NCBI GenBank assembly: GCA_914767715.1
Contig: OU612065.1
Location: 6,140,001-6,200,000 of the forward strand
DNA: 60,000 nt
Origin: Membranipora membranacea
Taxonomy: Eukaryota > Bryozoa > Gymnolaemata > Cheilostomatida > Membraniporidae
Direction: 5' to 3'
The notes below the pieces were generated by a model. The model was not told the DNA's origin, ran no database searches, and saw nothing but the letters and a program-made list of their open reading frames with translations. Below, piece by piece: positions 1 through 11,589 of this stretch. A program made the position numbers and the translations under genes. Numbering within the stretch: the first letter of the stretch is position 1; every line of letters starts with the position of its first letter.

Positions 1-318
1 TGTTTGTTCACCCTCAGCAGACCTTTTGGGTAGGTGTTATATTATACACATCACAGGTCGGAGAGCTGAGAGTACTTTGTGAATTCTTGGCAGCGATCCC
101 CTACAGACCCATTCGTTGATGTCCAAATGACACATTACATCTGAGCTGTAACCCTACAGGCCTCACACATATGTATGTGATAAATTGAATTGACTTGCCA
201 ATTCAACTTCATTAGTGTTTTTGATATCCCTAACCTACATCTGATGCCTCTGCTGCTACTACAGGAAATGATTCAATACTTCAATATGACAATCCTATAA
301 CATGTTTAATTCACTTAG
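1..318. other. Left-edge non-coding stretch, probably an intron of the SLCO gene
   Basis: No convincing exon is seen on either strand. The first supported SLCO exon begins at 319 directly after a TTAG acceptor and already encodes a mid-protein segment, so this stretch is most likely intron of that gene. Confidence 0.5.
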
Positions 319-3300
319 GTATCCGAAGCGCATGGTAGTGGAGGAGGTGGTGGTACAACTGGAGCATTTAGTGGAAGTCTTAAGGAGTTCCCAGGCATGC
401 TGAAGAAGCTCCTCTCCAATCCTACGTTTGTGTTTGTGTCCCTAGCTGGCACTATGGAAGGTTGGTACATCGTAAGCAATCAGTGATCAGTTAATATTCC
501 ACAGCAGGAAATTTGTTGTTGTTGAGGTGTATGAATATTTCACAGTTTTCGCATTGCTTTCTGACTCCAGCAGTAGCTCAAAAAGGAATAAATTTGCATA
601 TATCAGATGATTTGCATAAAATGCAAAATAAATCAGATCTTCTTTGGAAATAAAACTTCAGGTGGATTTCACTAAGCGTCACAATAAATCAGATAGTTTT
701 ACTGACCCATGCCATTCAAAGTATGACTTCAATGACTGTGAGTTGATAAACAGAAAGAACTCGGGCCAAAACATGTTGCTGTACAGGACACAGTGCCACA
801 GTGAGATGATGGACATGTGCTCTCATGTTATAGGGCATTCATCTGGAGTGACATTTTTGTTGTTCTCTGATGAGTAAATTTTTTATTTTTCAGGTCTTAT
901 TCTCAGTGGATTTGCAACATTTGGACCAAAGTTTGTACAGAATCAGTTTTCTGTGTCAGCCAGCAAAGCTTCTGTTATCGTTGGTAAGCGCAGAGAAGAT
1001 AACATAACAATATCTTAAATAAAGTTCTTGAGTGTTGATCGTCAGCCAAATCTCAATGCATTCTGATGTCAGTTAATTCTGACTTTGCTAAATCGGGACA
1101 AAATTGGGTAGTCGCCAAAGGTTTGGATTTAACATAGTGCACTAACTTATTCACTTATCAGATAAAATACCTAATTAGTTCACCTTGCTCCACACGGATT
1201 GTGGATATCGATGCTCAGCTAATGATATGTAAAGTTCCGAGCAGTGTGGGCCAGGAATAAAAAGAATTATCAAAGTACATTATTATGGCCTTGAGGTTAG
1301 TAAATTGGCAGCAAAATCATATCAGCTATAATAATTCTATAGAAGCGATGTTTAGGCACAAGTGGGTACTCGGTTACTCTCATTCCTCAGGTCTATTGAA
1401 CAGATTATATAATTTTCAGGTGCTATAGCTGTGCCCGCTGGAGGGGGTGGAACCTTTTTTGGAGGTTGGATTATCAAGCACAAGAATCTAAAGATAAAAG
1501 GTATAGTGAAGCTGTGTACGATGTTTGCTGCGATATCGTTCTTCCTCTGCCTTGGATACCTGATACAGTGTAAGAGTAACCAGTTCGCTGGAGTGAACCA
1601 TCCTTACCGAGGAGAGTAAGTATTATATCCTTATATGAGTACTGTCGGATCTTACAGACGATTTTTACACATTTGAGTTATCTGGCATTGGGAGTGATAA
1701 AACAAAGCTGCTTAGTACTCTTGTCTATTACACTGGTTTTCCCCTTCCAGGTTAACAAATCAGTTGTTGTTACTTTTAGGTCGATTTCTAATAATCTGAC
1801 AGCGAAATGTAACTCGGACTGCGCGTGTTCACGCGAGAAATATAACCCAGTTTGTGGTGCTGACAAGACACTCTATTTCTCTCCATGCCATGCTGGCTGC
1901 GTTAGTGTCGGTAATACTCAACCATCATCTGGAAAGGTAGTTATTAACGATATAAACAGAGTTGTCCTTTCCTTGAATTACTGGTTCAGGGAGGGGATAA
2001 CCCTCCCTTTGCATAGTTGATCTGTTGGTTATTTTTTGTGTTTGGTATGTGATAGAGGGATGAGATCAAGGGGGAATGATGTAATAGTCTTATTCATTGG
2101 TGGAGTTCACAGCATATTTGAGTTGATATATGAATACCACATAATTTTGCATATTTATCCGTTTTAAAATTAATCTCTATAACAACCACATGCACTTCTT
2201 TAAGTAGGATACAAATTTGTTTAGCCCGGTTTATTAGGTCGTGGAGACTATTATTGATAGGTATCAAATGATCTGTGAGCCCTGTTGCAAACCCAGGGGA
2301 GTTTTATTTTTAATGTAACGCCCATGCAAATAGTTAAATGTTTAGAACATTGTTCTCGAATTTGTCCTTAATTTATCAATGACTCACTCTCCATAAATGT
2401 CCCTCTTCATGACTGTTTTATGTATTTTTTGTGGTATTTTATGAAACTTTTAGGAGGAAAATAAGGTAAAAAACTCAGTCATGTGACTTTGCATTTTGTG
2501 AGCTTGTAAAGCTGAGAGACCTCTGCTTTTAAATTGAAAAATAATATATGGTCATTTTCTGATCTTTGAATGAGTTCGTCTGATTTTTTGGATTTAAGCA
2601 AAGCCTGTTGTTCCCCTCCTAGTGAACTCTGAGGCGAAGCTAGCACTTGGCATTTTCTGCAATCCTTGTAACTAAAGTTAGATAGAAAAATTAGATATGA
2701 CAGAGTTTGCATGAAAGCCACGCAATTGCACTAATAACTTCCCTGCAGAAAAGAGCCGATTTACATTGGCTGAGCTGACATACCTTGTGTATCCGACTGT
2801 ACAATCGACCCATCTGCTTCATTTGCTTTATAGTTATAGCTTGGATCACCTAGTTGTCCCTATTTATCGTCACAAATATTACCGCGGGAAGGTTTGTAAA
2901 TGAGTGCCGCACAACATACACTTGCTACCAACCACTGTAATTGTCATGTTATACTTTAACTTGATAGACTTTGTGTGACAATGCCTTTTTCATAATTTTC
3001 ATCCCATGCGACTGACTGTGAATTTTACTCAATCTAACATTCCCCAGTTTATATCAAGGTTACAAAAGTTAACTCTCGGTAGGAAGTCTCGACAATCAGA
3101 GGCATATGTAGATGTGATATAACTTGCATAATGCATGCTTTACTTTGCTGCGATGTGTGGCTTTGGGTCTAATATACCACAATTGATTATTGCAATTATG
3201 CGTAGCACTTCAGATCTTTCTGCTTTAGAATTTCATGCTAAGCAACATTTCTTCAGCTCTCCATTGTGATGATTGACCCATACCAGAACTATTTTGAATT

Positions 3301-5296
3301 TGTCTTTTAATGCAGTATATTTTTAAATGTAGATGAAAAGTAGATGTCTTAGAATGAATGTGTGACATACCACGTTGTATAAGATTAGTGTTTATTGTTT
3401 TAGTTGTATGGTAACTGCTCGTGTCTGGACCCTACTCTGGTATTAGATAAGAAGACTGGGTACCAGGTGCAGGAGGGACAATGCGCCGGTGATTGTAAAC
3501 TGCTCCCCGTCTTTCTTCTATTCTTCTTCGGTGTAACAGTCTTTACTTTCCTTGCCAGTATGCCTGCTCTATCAGCTACATTGAGGTAATAGCACCGATA
3601 ATTACCACAAACTACATACATTTTAAAATGATTATTGCTTGAGTTGTTCACACCATTAGGTTAAGTAGACATCTCTCTAATAATTTAATAATGTTTTTCA
3701 TTTTTCTTCCAAAAATTTCATGCCACACCAACCCTATCCATTGGGACATACAATGCAGGAATGCTTACACCTAATACCAAGCTGAAATATGAAAAATTCT
3801 TAATGTAATGACAGGACTATAACATTGGTCTATCAGAATTTTGATATTATTATTCATAGATGTGTTTTCCGGTTAATATTGCTTGATCTCATTGACCTTC
3901 TCTTGAAATTTCATAGATCAGTTCCAGAGAATCAGAAGTCGTTTGCTCTTGGTATACAGTGGCTAATAGTGAGGGCATTTGGTACTATTCCAGCTGCACC
4001 TATCATTGGAGGAATTATTGACTACTCCTGTGTTCTATGGCAGGATGATTGTGGAGAGTATGGCTCATGCTATGCGTATGACAACCAGAAAATGGGTATG
4101 TTCTTTTTGTTTTGTGAATTCAATTCAGATATAATATTCGCAATATGCTCTGTTGTGCAGTCTCTACAATTGTGTGGTGCTTTCCAATTGCGCTAACACG
4201 AGCGCTTTGTCCAAAGCTGTTTTCTCTCAACCAGAGATCAGAATCAGATGGTATTTCATACCATTGTAACATACAACATCAAAAACAAAACATTCCAAAC
4301 TGCCACGCCCTCAGTTTAGAACCTTTTTATGCAAAAACAATTTTTCCTTTAGATATTTGTAGTTGTATTGTTTGTCACACTATTTAGCCCTTGTGTACAT
4401 TAATAAGTGATTTATAATGTTCATATCAATTTATTTATTTTCATTGAACTCATGCTTTTTTTGTAGGCATATATCTGATGTCGGCTGGTCTGATTGTAAA
4501 ATTCTTCTCAGTATTTTTCCTGGTGCTCACATATATAGTATATAAACCCCCGGTGGAGCCTAAAACTGAGCCAAATAACGCGGCCCACGTCGTCGCAGAG
4601 GATGATATTGTAAGTATAGTGTTTATACTGAGTTTGGGGCGTATGCCTGCGCTGGACAAAATTTCCATCAATGCATTGCCTCTTGCTAAGAGGTGTCAAG
4701 CATTTTATATAGCCTGTTGCAGTGACAATAAACTGATTGGTTTTTGTTGCATAACTTCTACAAACCTACATGGGAAAACTTTCACACATGTGACCTTTAA
4801 AGAAGAGTTTTTGGTAGTGTTAACAAATCTTTCGTACTTCTCCTTCAATCCTGTGAAACTACTACTATCTCAATCTCACATTGAGAATATATGCGGACCT
4901 CGGCACAAACGCATCAAACTAGAAGTTGTGCCCTTCATTCACCGGCTCATGCAGTGTGATTATCAAAAAAAATTACGGGTTTTTTCTTGAGATTGCAGAC
5001 ACTACGTTAGACAATCATTTCTGCGGAACTTTCACTAGCATTCCAAAACAACATTCACTTAAGCAATTTAGTAATTGTCTATAAGCTATTGGATAAGCTG
5101 CTGCATGTCAATTGATGACACCTGATCTACTCTATGCCAAAAAAACAAACACTAGATGATCCAAATCTAACTCTTTTTAATGTACTCACTGACAGGTTAT
5201 GATTGATTGTATTTACTGTTTCCACAGGACTTCATGGCTACACGAGAAGATGTCAATGTGCCTCTGAATAAGTACAGTGAAACCACAGAGTTATAG
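319..5296 (+). CDS. SLCO: Solute carrier organic anion transporter (OATP/SLCO), C-terminal part, 5' end outside window
   Basis: Eight exons join in frame: 319-460, 894-983, 1420-1615, 1780-1936, 3404-3585, 3917-4095, 4467-4609 and 5228-5296, giving 385 residues and a TAG stop. The product is the second half of a 12-helix plasma-membrane carrier that moves amphipathic organic anions. Recognised family segments, in order, are NPTFVFVSLAGTMEG, GFATFGPKFVQNQFSVSAS, the Kazal-like cysteine-rich extracellular loop (KCNSDCACS ... PVCG ... SPCHAGC ... NCSCL ... CAGDC), then VPENQKSFALGIQWLIVR before the last helices. A final hydrophobic helix (MSAGLIVKFFSVFFLVLTYI) is followed by a short acidic tail. 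A glycine-rich linker (SGGGGGTTG) precedes the first family motif. The subfamily cannot be assigned without the N-terminal half. An ATG-led ORF at 4145 lies inside the 4096-4466 intron and is not an exon. The 1937-3403 intron shows nothing recognisable. Confidence 0.93.
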
Positions 5297-6028
5297 TCAG
5301 CGACCTTCTCACTGATACATCAAGGTGGTGCTATCACAGAGTCACATGACAAAGTTCTTGAGACATTTATCCTCTTAGTCCTGAGCAGCTAGCAGTACCT
5401 ACTCCATTACAGAATCTTCCGATTGATTTACAGATCAAAACAACATTATGGAATATAGCTAGGATTCTTCTTGCCCAATTGACGATCTGACAAACTACTT
5501 GCCTACCAAACAGTGATCTGTTTTGTACATAATTATTGTAGTGCTCTACTTATGGTTACCTGACAAAATCTTATTGGCTTTGATATACTAGTCTATCTCT
5601 CTTGATTATGTGCCATTTTAATTTCCAGATTGTAGCTTTTCAGTTCCAATGGCTCACCGGTTGTGATCAGTTTTAGAGTTGTCAACCAAACTCATGAAAA
5701 CCTCCTTGCCATCATCTTAATTTGAAAATCTGCATCGTTGTTCTATCCATCCTTACCACTGTATGCTGCATGTGGAAAGCAAGTGTTCTATTGCTCAAAC
5801 CAAACCATAAATGAATAAATATTATCTCACCACAATTATTATGAGTCATTATATTGTTATTGAATAAAACACAAATACTGGATGAATAGTAACACTATTA
5901 TATTGAGTGAAATTATCTCTCACCAAAAAGAGACATTATGTATAGTATTATGTTATGTCTTGTCATCGTATTTATATCATGTGTTATTTCACAGTCTATA
6001 ATTCATGATCACCGTCTTTACTGAACCA
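5297..6028. other. SLCO 3' UTR and tail-to-tail intergenic spacer
   Basis: This spacer separates the SLCO stop (+) from the stop of the scramblase-like gene (-). AATAAA polyadenylation signals for the + strand lie at 5814-5819 and 5863-5868. For the minus-strand gene only a TATAAA variant is seen (5971-5976). No coding potential is apparent. Confidence 0.6.
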
Positions 6029-9000
6029 TCACTTTGCTTTTGTTACTTTTTCTGCTTGCCTCATGGTTAGATCAGTCATCATACTGGTGGTATTAGGTGG
6101 TGTTGGTATGTGGTGTGACTGTCTGGCTATAACACCGAGCAGGGCACTATCTCCATCCTTGCCACCTATAGGCATTTGTACCTCCCCTGGTAAGGTCGCA
6201 GACTGATTTATAGATTCTACAGGCTTAGTATTGGCCGACACTGAGTCTCCGGCTTGTGGTGTTGGCTGTCGAGATGGTTTAGATGCAATGATTTTCTTTT
6301 TTGGAGTTGCTGGACGGACTTTTTGCTTCTCATGGATCAATTCTTTTTTTCTCATTGGTGAATCAGCTTTAGCAACTTTGGTCAAGGTTCTGACTGTTGT
6401 CTGCTCCTTAGCAGGGCTAACAGTATCTGAGTCCATGTCTAACAATCCCGTCATCATTGTCTGAGTGCCAGTCATCTGCTGTGTTATGCTTGGTCTCTCA
6501 GGTGCGGCTTGAGTGGACTCCTCATGTGGTGATGGCTGCTTTGCATCATCCATATCAGTAACCGTTGGGGCTGTACCTGTTGCAGTAAGAGGAATGACAG
6601 TGGTTGCTGGAGGCTGTGCTGTGTTAGCGATAGTAGCAGTAGCGTCAGGGTATATTGCTGGAGTATCCGGTCTCCCGCTGCCAATCTCCGTTGCTTGATC
6701 CTGAATTGCAAGCATGTTTCCACCTGCTGGTAGTGGTTGGTTACTCTGTTTTTCATGCTTCTTCTTTTTGTTCTTGGAAACATACTCGTATCTGACTCTA
6801 GGCAATTTCATTTTTCCGACTCCATACGTGGTGAATGCCATCCGTAAACCATAAGCCAGTACTAAAGACTTAGCCTGCAGAGGCAAGGAAAGATCCAGAG
6901 TCATCACCACCTGATTATCAACCATGGCTAAGGTAGCCATCACTTTCTTTGTCGCTGAGGGTGTGACAATCTTCACCACTGGAGTGCGGAACAGGGAAGT
7001 GGTTTGGTTGATATAGTAAATGGGTGTTGCATTTTGATCAAATATGGCATCGTTGACAACCATACCCAATTTGTTTTCCGCGCTGATGTAGACCATCAGT
7101 GGTTTAGTCTCATCCCAGGCTCCTTGTACGTAAAGCCGTGTATCTCCATATTTGTCTCTCAAAACCATATCATCAGCAGGCGAGGCACACTCGCATGTCA
7201 AAAATGATCTCTCTCTTTCTCCGTCGATTAACTTGTAATATCTCACATTGCTTCGACTAAATCCGATTGGTTGAAGCTTGATTGTGGAGACATGCCTCAA
7301 AATCGTGAGCCCAGTCAAACCAGGCCATAACATTCGTGACAACTTTGTGGTGTTAGTTGCAGTTGGTGCAGGTTTTGGCGTAGCCTTCGAAGATCCAGGA
7401 AGGGATGGCAGAGGTTGTGTGGCCATTGTTCTTCCGTTGCCAGTTGTCGGTGGTGGAAGGATTGCAGGTGGCACAGACTTCATAGCACTTGGTATTGGAA
7501 GATAGCCGTATTCCACTAGTGGTATGGGAAGCTTGTTAAGTTGGTAAACATTGTAGGCAAGCTTGAGTGCAAACACAAAGATCAGCGCTTTATAAGATAC
7601 ATCTAGATCTCGTCTTACTTGAATCAGCACAGTGGATATTTCGGGATAAATGCTGCCGATTGCCTCATTTCCGACAGAGAAAATTTTGAAAGCAAACAGT
7701 TTGCCATTGACTTTGACTTGGGGACTGGATCTCTGCTGGGCATACATGATTTTATTTCCATCTTCATCAAGGAATATTCCGTTTCTTACAATGCCAAGAG
7801 ACCTGGTTTGGTTGCGATTGATGACTAGGTCGCTTTGCATTCCCCATAATCCTGACCCTGAATATTGTGGGATCCCGTGTTTCTCTTTTGCCTCTACCAA
7901 TCCTTCCTTTTCTCTGCATTCAAATGTAAGTTTGATCTTATCATCAGCTGAATTTATGAGCTCATAGTAGTGCACAGTTCTGGTGTTGTAGCCAGCTGCT
8001 CTCAATCTCACTTCAGTAAGTGGTTTCAAAACCGCAAGTTGTGATTGACTGGCACCATGCCTTTCTGGACTCTCGCTTGTTCCACTTCGAAGTTTTCTGT
8101 AGTGAAGGGTATCTGAGCCGTCCTCATAGATGTATTTGACCAGTGGAAGCGGTTCTTGATTCAGCTTATAGTTTGTGACAGCCAAGTTGAATGCCCTCGA
8201 AATAATTAAGCCTTTGGCAATGGAATCAAGTGTGAGATCAACACCTATGCGCACCTTCGGGCCTTCTGGGGTGATGTATCCAACTTTATTGTAAAGTTGT
8301 TGATAGATAACATAGGACAACGGGCCACAGCATTGGTTTGTGTATGGCCGGGCTTCCAAAAGAAGACGATTGTTTTGGTCATACAGTTTGTTGCCATCAA
8401 TTCTTCCAGCTGGCGTTCCATTTACCAGAGTTAGCTCCAGAGGTTCCAAGACATGAGTATTCCCATGCAACCGAAACATCTTCTCCCCATATCTATTCTT
8501 GATGATGACTTCTTGAAGGATACGATTTAACTCAAATGTTAGAAAGATTCTATCTGTTGGATCTAGGATCTCATAGTACTCAATCTCATTATCTCTGCCC
8601 ACCATTCTCAGTGAGATCTCTGACACAGTATCAAAAATACTCAACTTACGATATGTCACTGGAATCCTCATATCGTGCTCCGCCCTCACGGCTTTCTTCA
8701 CACTTGACGGTCTCAAAGTAGGTTCATGTAATGGTTTGGCACCAGCTGGTTCTTCAGCAGCTCTCTGTGGAGATTTGGTTTTGTATGGAGCTGTACCAAG
8801 TGGGAGACTCAGATAGTCACTTGCCATCTTGTACTGCGAGAATGCCAGCTGAACGCAATAAGAAACAATCAAAGCTTTAATTGTTGACTGGAGGTCGAGG
8901 TCATAATTGAAGAATATTTCACCATGCTCTGGATTGATCCTCCCCACGAGCTGCTTATCATAGCTCATGATGTTGAAGCTTGGTGGACCACAGCATTGGT

Positions 9001-9427
9001 TCAAATCCCGCGGCTCCACAGTACAGACTGGCTCCTTATTCTGATCATAGATGACATTCTTTTTCACAATGCCGATAGGGAATTCTGATGTGACGTAAAC
9101 ATCAATCTGGGCTCTTTTTATTTGAGATCCATAGATACAAAACCTGATTGTCCCATATTTATCACGAACAAGCACATCATCCACAGCATTTATCCTCTCT
9201 ACAACCATTGACATCTTCCTCCTATCATTATCCCTTATCTCAAAGAACTTAGAGCCTTCGGCATTTTGGCACAAAGGACGCAATACTAAGCTTTCAGTCT
9301 TGTTCAGGAATTTTAGACCTCTAAGTTCGGAAGATGCTGCAGATTCATCACCGCTGCAATACAAAATCAAAAACATTTGTAATGTTGTTCTAACTGTTAT
9401 CATTTCCTCTAAGAATGTGTGAAACAA
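6029..9427 (-). CDS. Protein with four tandem phospholipid-scramblase/Tubby-like (LURP-type) repeats
   Basis: The ORF is 1132 codons ending in TGA at 6029-6031. Four divergent copies of a scramblase-like beta-barrel follow each other at about residues 60-200, 258-422, 471-632 and 712-870. Each has a strand-rich body, a 'G-x-V/I-...-D-x-N' turn (IGIVKKNVIYDQN, LGMVVNDAIFDQN) and a closing hydrophobic helix (IKALIVSYCVQLAFSQY, AKSLVLAYGLRMAFTTY), as in the PLSCR/Tubby-C superfamily. Repeats 1 and 2 share NQCCGPxS (143-150, 364-371); repeats 3 and 4 lack it. The helix could bury inside the barrel or insert in a membrane. Residues 890-1132 form a Pro/Thr/Gln/Lys-rich, probably disordered tail. 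A strong acceptor (pyrimidine-rich, TTGCAG) lies just before 9353, so residues 1-24 are probably translated intron and the true first exon lies further upstream, unidentified. A 3.3 kb uninterrupted exon is unusual here. Function is unknown; the scramblase relationship rests on motif resemblance. Confidence 0.82.
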   Translation of the reverse strand: MFHTFLEEMITVRTTLQMFLILYCSGDESAASSELRGLKFLNKTESLVLRPLCQNAEGSKFFEIRDNDRRKMSMVVERINAVDDVLVRDKYGTIRFCIYGSQIKRAQIDVYVTSEFPIGIVKKNVIYDQNKEPVCTVEPRDLNQCCGPPSFNIMSYDKQLVGRINPEHGEIFFNYDLDLQSTIKALIVSYCVQLAFSQYKMASDYLSLPLGTAPYKTKSPQRAAEEPAGAKPLHEPTLRPSSVKKAVRAEHDMRIPVTYRKLSIFDTVSEISLRMVGRDNEIEYYEILDPTDRIFLTFELNRILQEVIIKNRYGEKMFRLHGNTHVLEPLELTLVNGTPAGRIDGNKLYDQNNRLLLEARPYTNQCCGPLSYVIYQQLYNKVGYITPEGPKVRIGVDLTLDSIAKGLIISRAFNLAVTNYKLNQEPLPLVKYIYEDGSDTLHYRKLRSGTSESPERHGASQSQLAVLKPLTEVRLRAAGYNTRTVHYYELINSADDKIKLTFECREKEGLVEAKEKHGIPQYSGSGLWGMQSDLVINRNQTRSLGIVRNGIFLDEDGNKIMYAQQRSSPQVKVNGKLFAFKIFSVGNEAIGSIYPEISTVLIQVRRDLDVSYKALIFVFALKLAYNVYQLNKLPIPLVEYGYLPIPSAMKSVPPAILPPPTTGNGRTMATQPLPSLPGSSKATPKPAPTATNTTKLSRMLWPGLTGLTILRHVSTIKLQPIGFSRSNVRYYKLIDGERERSFLTCECASPADDMVLRDKYGDTRLYVQGAWDETKPLMVYISAENKLGMVVNDAIFDQNATPIYYINQTTSLFRTPVVKIVTPSATKKVMATLAMVDNQVVMTLDLSLPLQAKSLVLAYGLRMAFTTYGVGKMKLPRVRYEYVSKNKKKKHEKQSNQPLPAGGNMLAIQDQATEIGSGRPDTPAIYPDATATIANTAQPPATTVIPLTATGTAPTVTDMDDAKQPSPHEESTQAAPERPSITQQMTGTQTMMTGLLDMDSDTVSPAKEQTTVRTLTKVAKADSPMRKKELIHEKQKVRPATPKKKIIASKPSRQPTPQAGDSVSANTKPVESINQSATLPGEVQMPIGGKDGDSALLGVIARQSHHIPTPPNTTSMMTDLTMRQAEKVTKAK

Positions 9428-9513
9428 CCATCAATGAAAGCCTTGATTTCACTTGTAATCAAGAAGTTTTCCCTTTTACAGATTTATATAAATCTGAAAT
9501 TATATATAATTTA

Positions 9514-10386
9514 TTTCAGATTTATATAAATGACCTACTAAATCTACCTCTCTCCTCAAACTCTTATTTATTTATCTATTTATTTTATTTATTGAGGTTT
9601 TCTAAAAGTTTATAATTAAAGCAAATTAAAAATAACTTGTTGACCTCATATGCATATGCTGATGACACTGTTTTTGTAGCAAGCCATTCTGTTCCCTCTA
9701 CGTTAGTTAAAATTTGTAATCGAGATTTGGTTTCAATCAACAAGTGGTGCAAAAATAATCACATGACAATAAATTATAAAAAATCACACTTTTTAAGTTC
9801 TTTTGGGGAGGATTCATCATTAAATTTAAAAATTGAAAATAACCAAATATTTCAAAGGCATGAAACTGAACTTCTTGGCTTTAAGATATCTGACTCATTT
9901 TCATTGAATGGTCATTGTGAGACTGTTTTGGATAAGGTGTCAAAAAATACAAACTTACTTAAGCTATGCAGACCCTACTTGACCACGCATTCTGCTAAAC
10001 AATTTTATTTTCAATTTATTCACTGTTATCTCATTTATGGTATCCATATATATTACAACTTATGTGCATCAAATATCACAAACCCTATTTTTACTCAGCA
10101 AAAAAGAGCCTTGAGAATTGTGGCCAATGTTCAACATATTATACCTTTTTATTTGTCACCTACTAATGACCTATGTACATCACTTAAAATTTTACCCCTT
10201 CCAATACTGAGCAATTATTTTATTTGCATTACGGGATTTAAGGCTCTGAATAATTTATCACCCCCATACATCTCTGATTTTTTTGTTACCACACCACACC
10301 GATTTTCAAGAAGAGATACACACTTACTTAAACCTCCATTAGACAACTTAAACCACAAAATAGCAACAAACTTTTTAACTGTTTAA
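9514..10386 (+). mobile_element. Decayed non-LTR retrotransposon reverse transcriptase, 3' portion
   Basis: The 249-codon stretch at 9637-10386 carries the catalytic box AYADDT followed by the thumb/connection region typical of jockey/CR1/L2-like reverse transcriptases (INKWCKNNHMTINYKKSHFL, LLGFKISDSF, QQKRALRIV). The preceding palm motif (IYINDLL) is at 9514-9560 in the same frame, separated by an AT-rich insertion with an in-frame stop at 9613-9615. Nothing of the endonuclease or the N-terminal half is visible. The reading frame ends at TAA without a recognisable 3' tail. This is a dead fragment lying just upstream of the scramblase-like exon on the opposite strand. Confidence 0.85.
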
Positions 10387-11589
10387 GAAAAGGCTAATGC
10401 AACATTTTTTCAGTTTATTGACCATGTTGTGCTAAAAATGTGTCCAGAAAATGGCCTTTTAAAACGACATCTTGCTTATTAAAAGCACCCTTCTGGCACT
10501 GCTAGCTGGCCGTCCATATCTACTTGTATAACTTTCACAAGTGTGACTGCCACGAACCCATCCTGTTTCAAATGTTGCAGCCGGTTGGTTATGTGACAGC
10601 CAGTATTTGTATTAAAAAACTCATCCAAATGCGCTTGAAAGCGGTATTTGCTGATCCGGCTGATCGGTTTGCACCCTGGTGGTGAGCGTTTCAAACACAT
10701 TGCAATGGATTCCTATGGCAGCAACCATACACATATATAATAATAATTTAACATTGCTGTCATTAGACAAAACATTTGTACCAGAGCTAACTTGTGAACA
10801 ACCAATACCTCAATAATGACCTCACTTGTTACTCACCTGACATCCATAATGTTATCCTGGTGGCAAGGATAAGTAGACTATAAGGTTACAAAGGATAACA
10901 TCAACAACTGGCTAATATCATACTCCAAAAGTTGAGGATTATTTTTTCAGCATAGCTGTCATGGTGGAAGCAATGGATAGTAGTCAATGAGTGGTGCTTA
11001 CTGCTTCACATTGCGCATGTTATGCCATGAGTGTGAGATGACACAATGGTGTTTCCATTCATATCAACTTTACTTTGGTTTCTAGACGGATATATATTAT
11101 ATAAGGTTATCAAGCATTTCAAATTTCTAGTCTCTGAGTTCAACATTTATTCCCAGACCCTCTCTGTAATCAACAAAAAGATCTCGTCTGAGTATGTGCA
11201 CTGAGATCGTACTGCGGTATGTAAAGGCCAGACCGGAGGACAAAATGAAACAGTAAAACAAGAATTGCAAACATTTTTTGGAACAAAAGTACACGGAATC
11301 ACATGGCAATCATACGTCTTGATGTTACCATTATATCATTATACATGAATTAAACAAGAATGTTTGGTAGAAAACGCCAGAAGCTACCTTTCATACTCCA
11401 TCAGAGGCCTAAAGCTAGACCATAAACACTTAAATACATATTTATATGTTTATGTGCTGGACATATTTGGGACCTGCATAAGCAGATAAAATGAAAACAA
11501 ATATGTATAATGTTGTTTGAATACAGAATGTACATGTCATGAGAAGGTAAAAGTGTTTAACTGTGAGATGCTCTGTCGCCAGTGTGATA
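10387..11589. other. Intergenic spacer containing the probable SMO 3' UTR
   Basis: No supported exon is seen. A minus-strand AATAAA (TTTATT at 11146-11151) lies about 440 bases past the SMO stop and is a plausible polyadenylation signal for it. The unidentified first exon of the scramblase-like gene should lie somewhere between here and 9428. Short open frames at 10479-10700 and 11127-11309 (-) resemble nothing known to me. Confidence 0.5.

Noticed and set aside
1751-1779. Earlier acceptor for the SLCO Kazal-loop exon (CCTTCCAG before 1751)
   Set aside because: It would add 29 bases and break the reading frame; the acceptor before 1780 keeps phase.
4145-4387. ORF between SLCO exons
   Set aside because: The G codon split at 4095 joins directly to 4467 (GIYLMSAG), which restores the last transporter helix, so this frame is intronic.
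10479-10700. 73-codon minus-strand frame as the missing scramblase-gene exon
   Set aside because: There is no donor site in the phase required by the acceptor at 9354-9355 and no similarity to a scramblase N-terminus.
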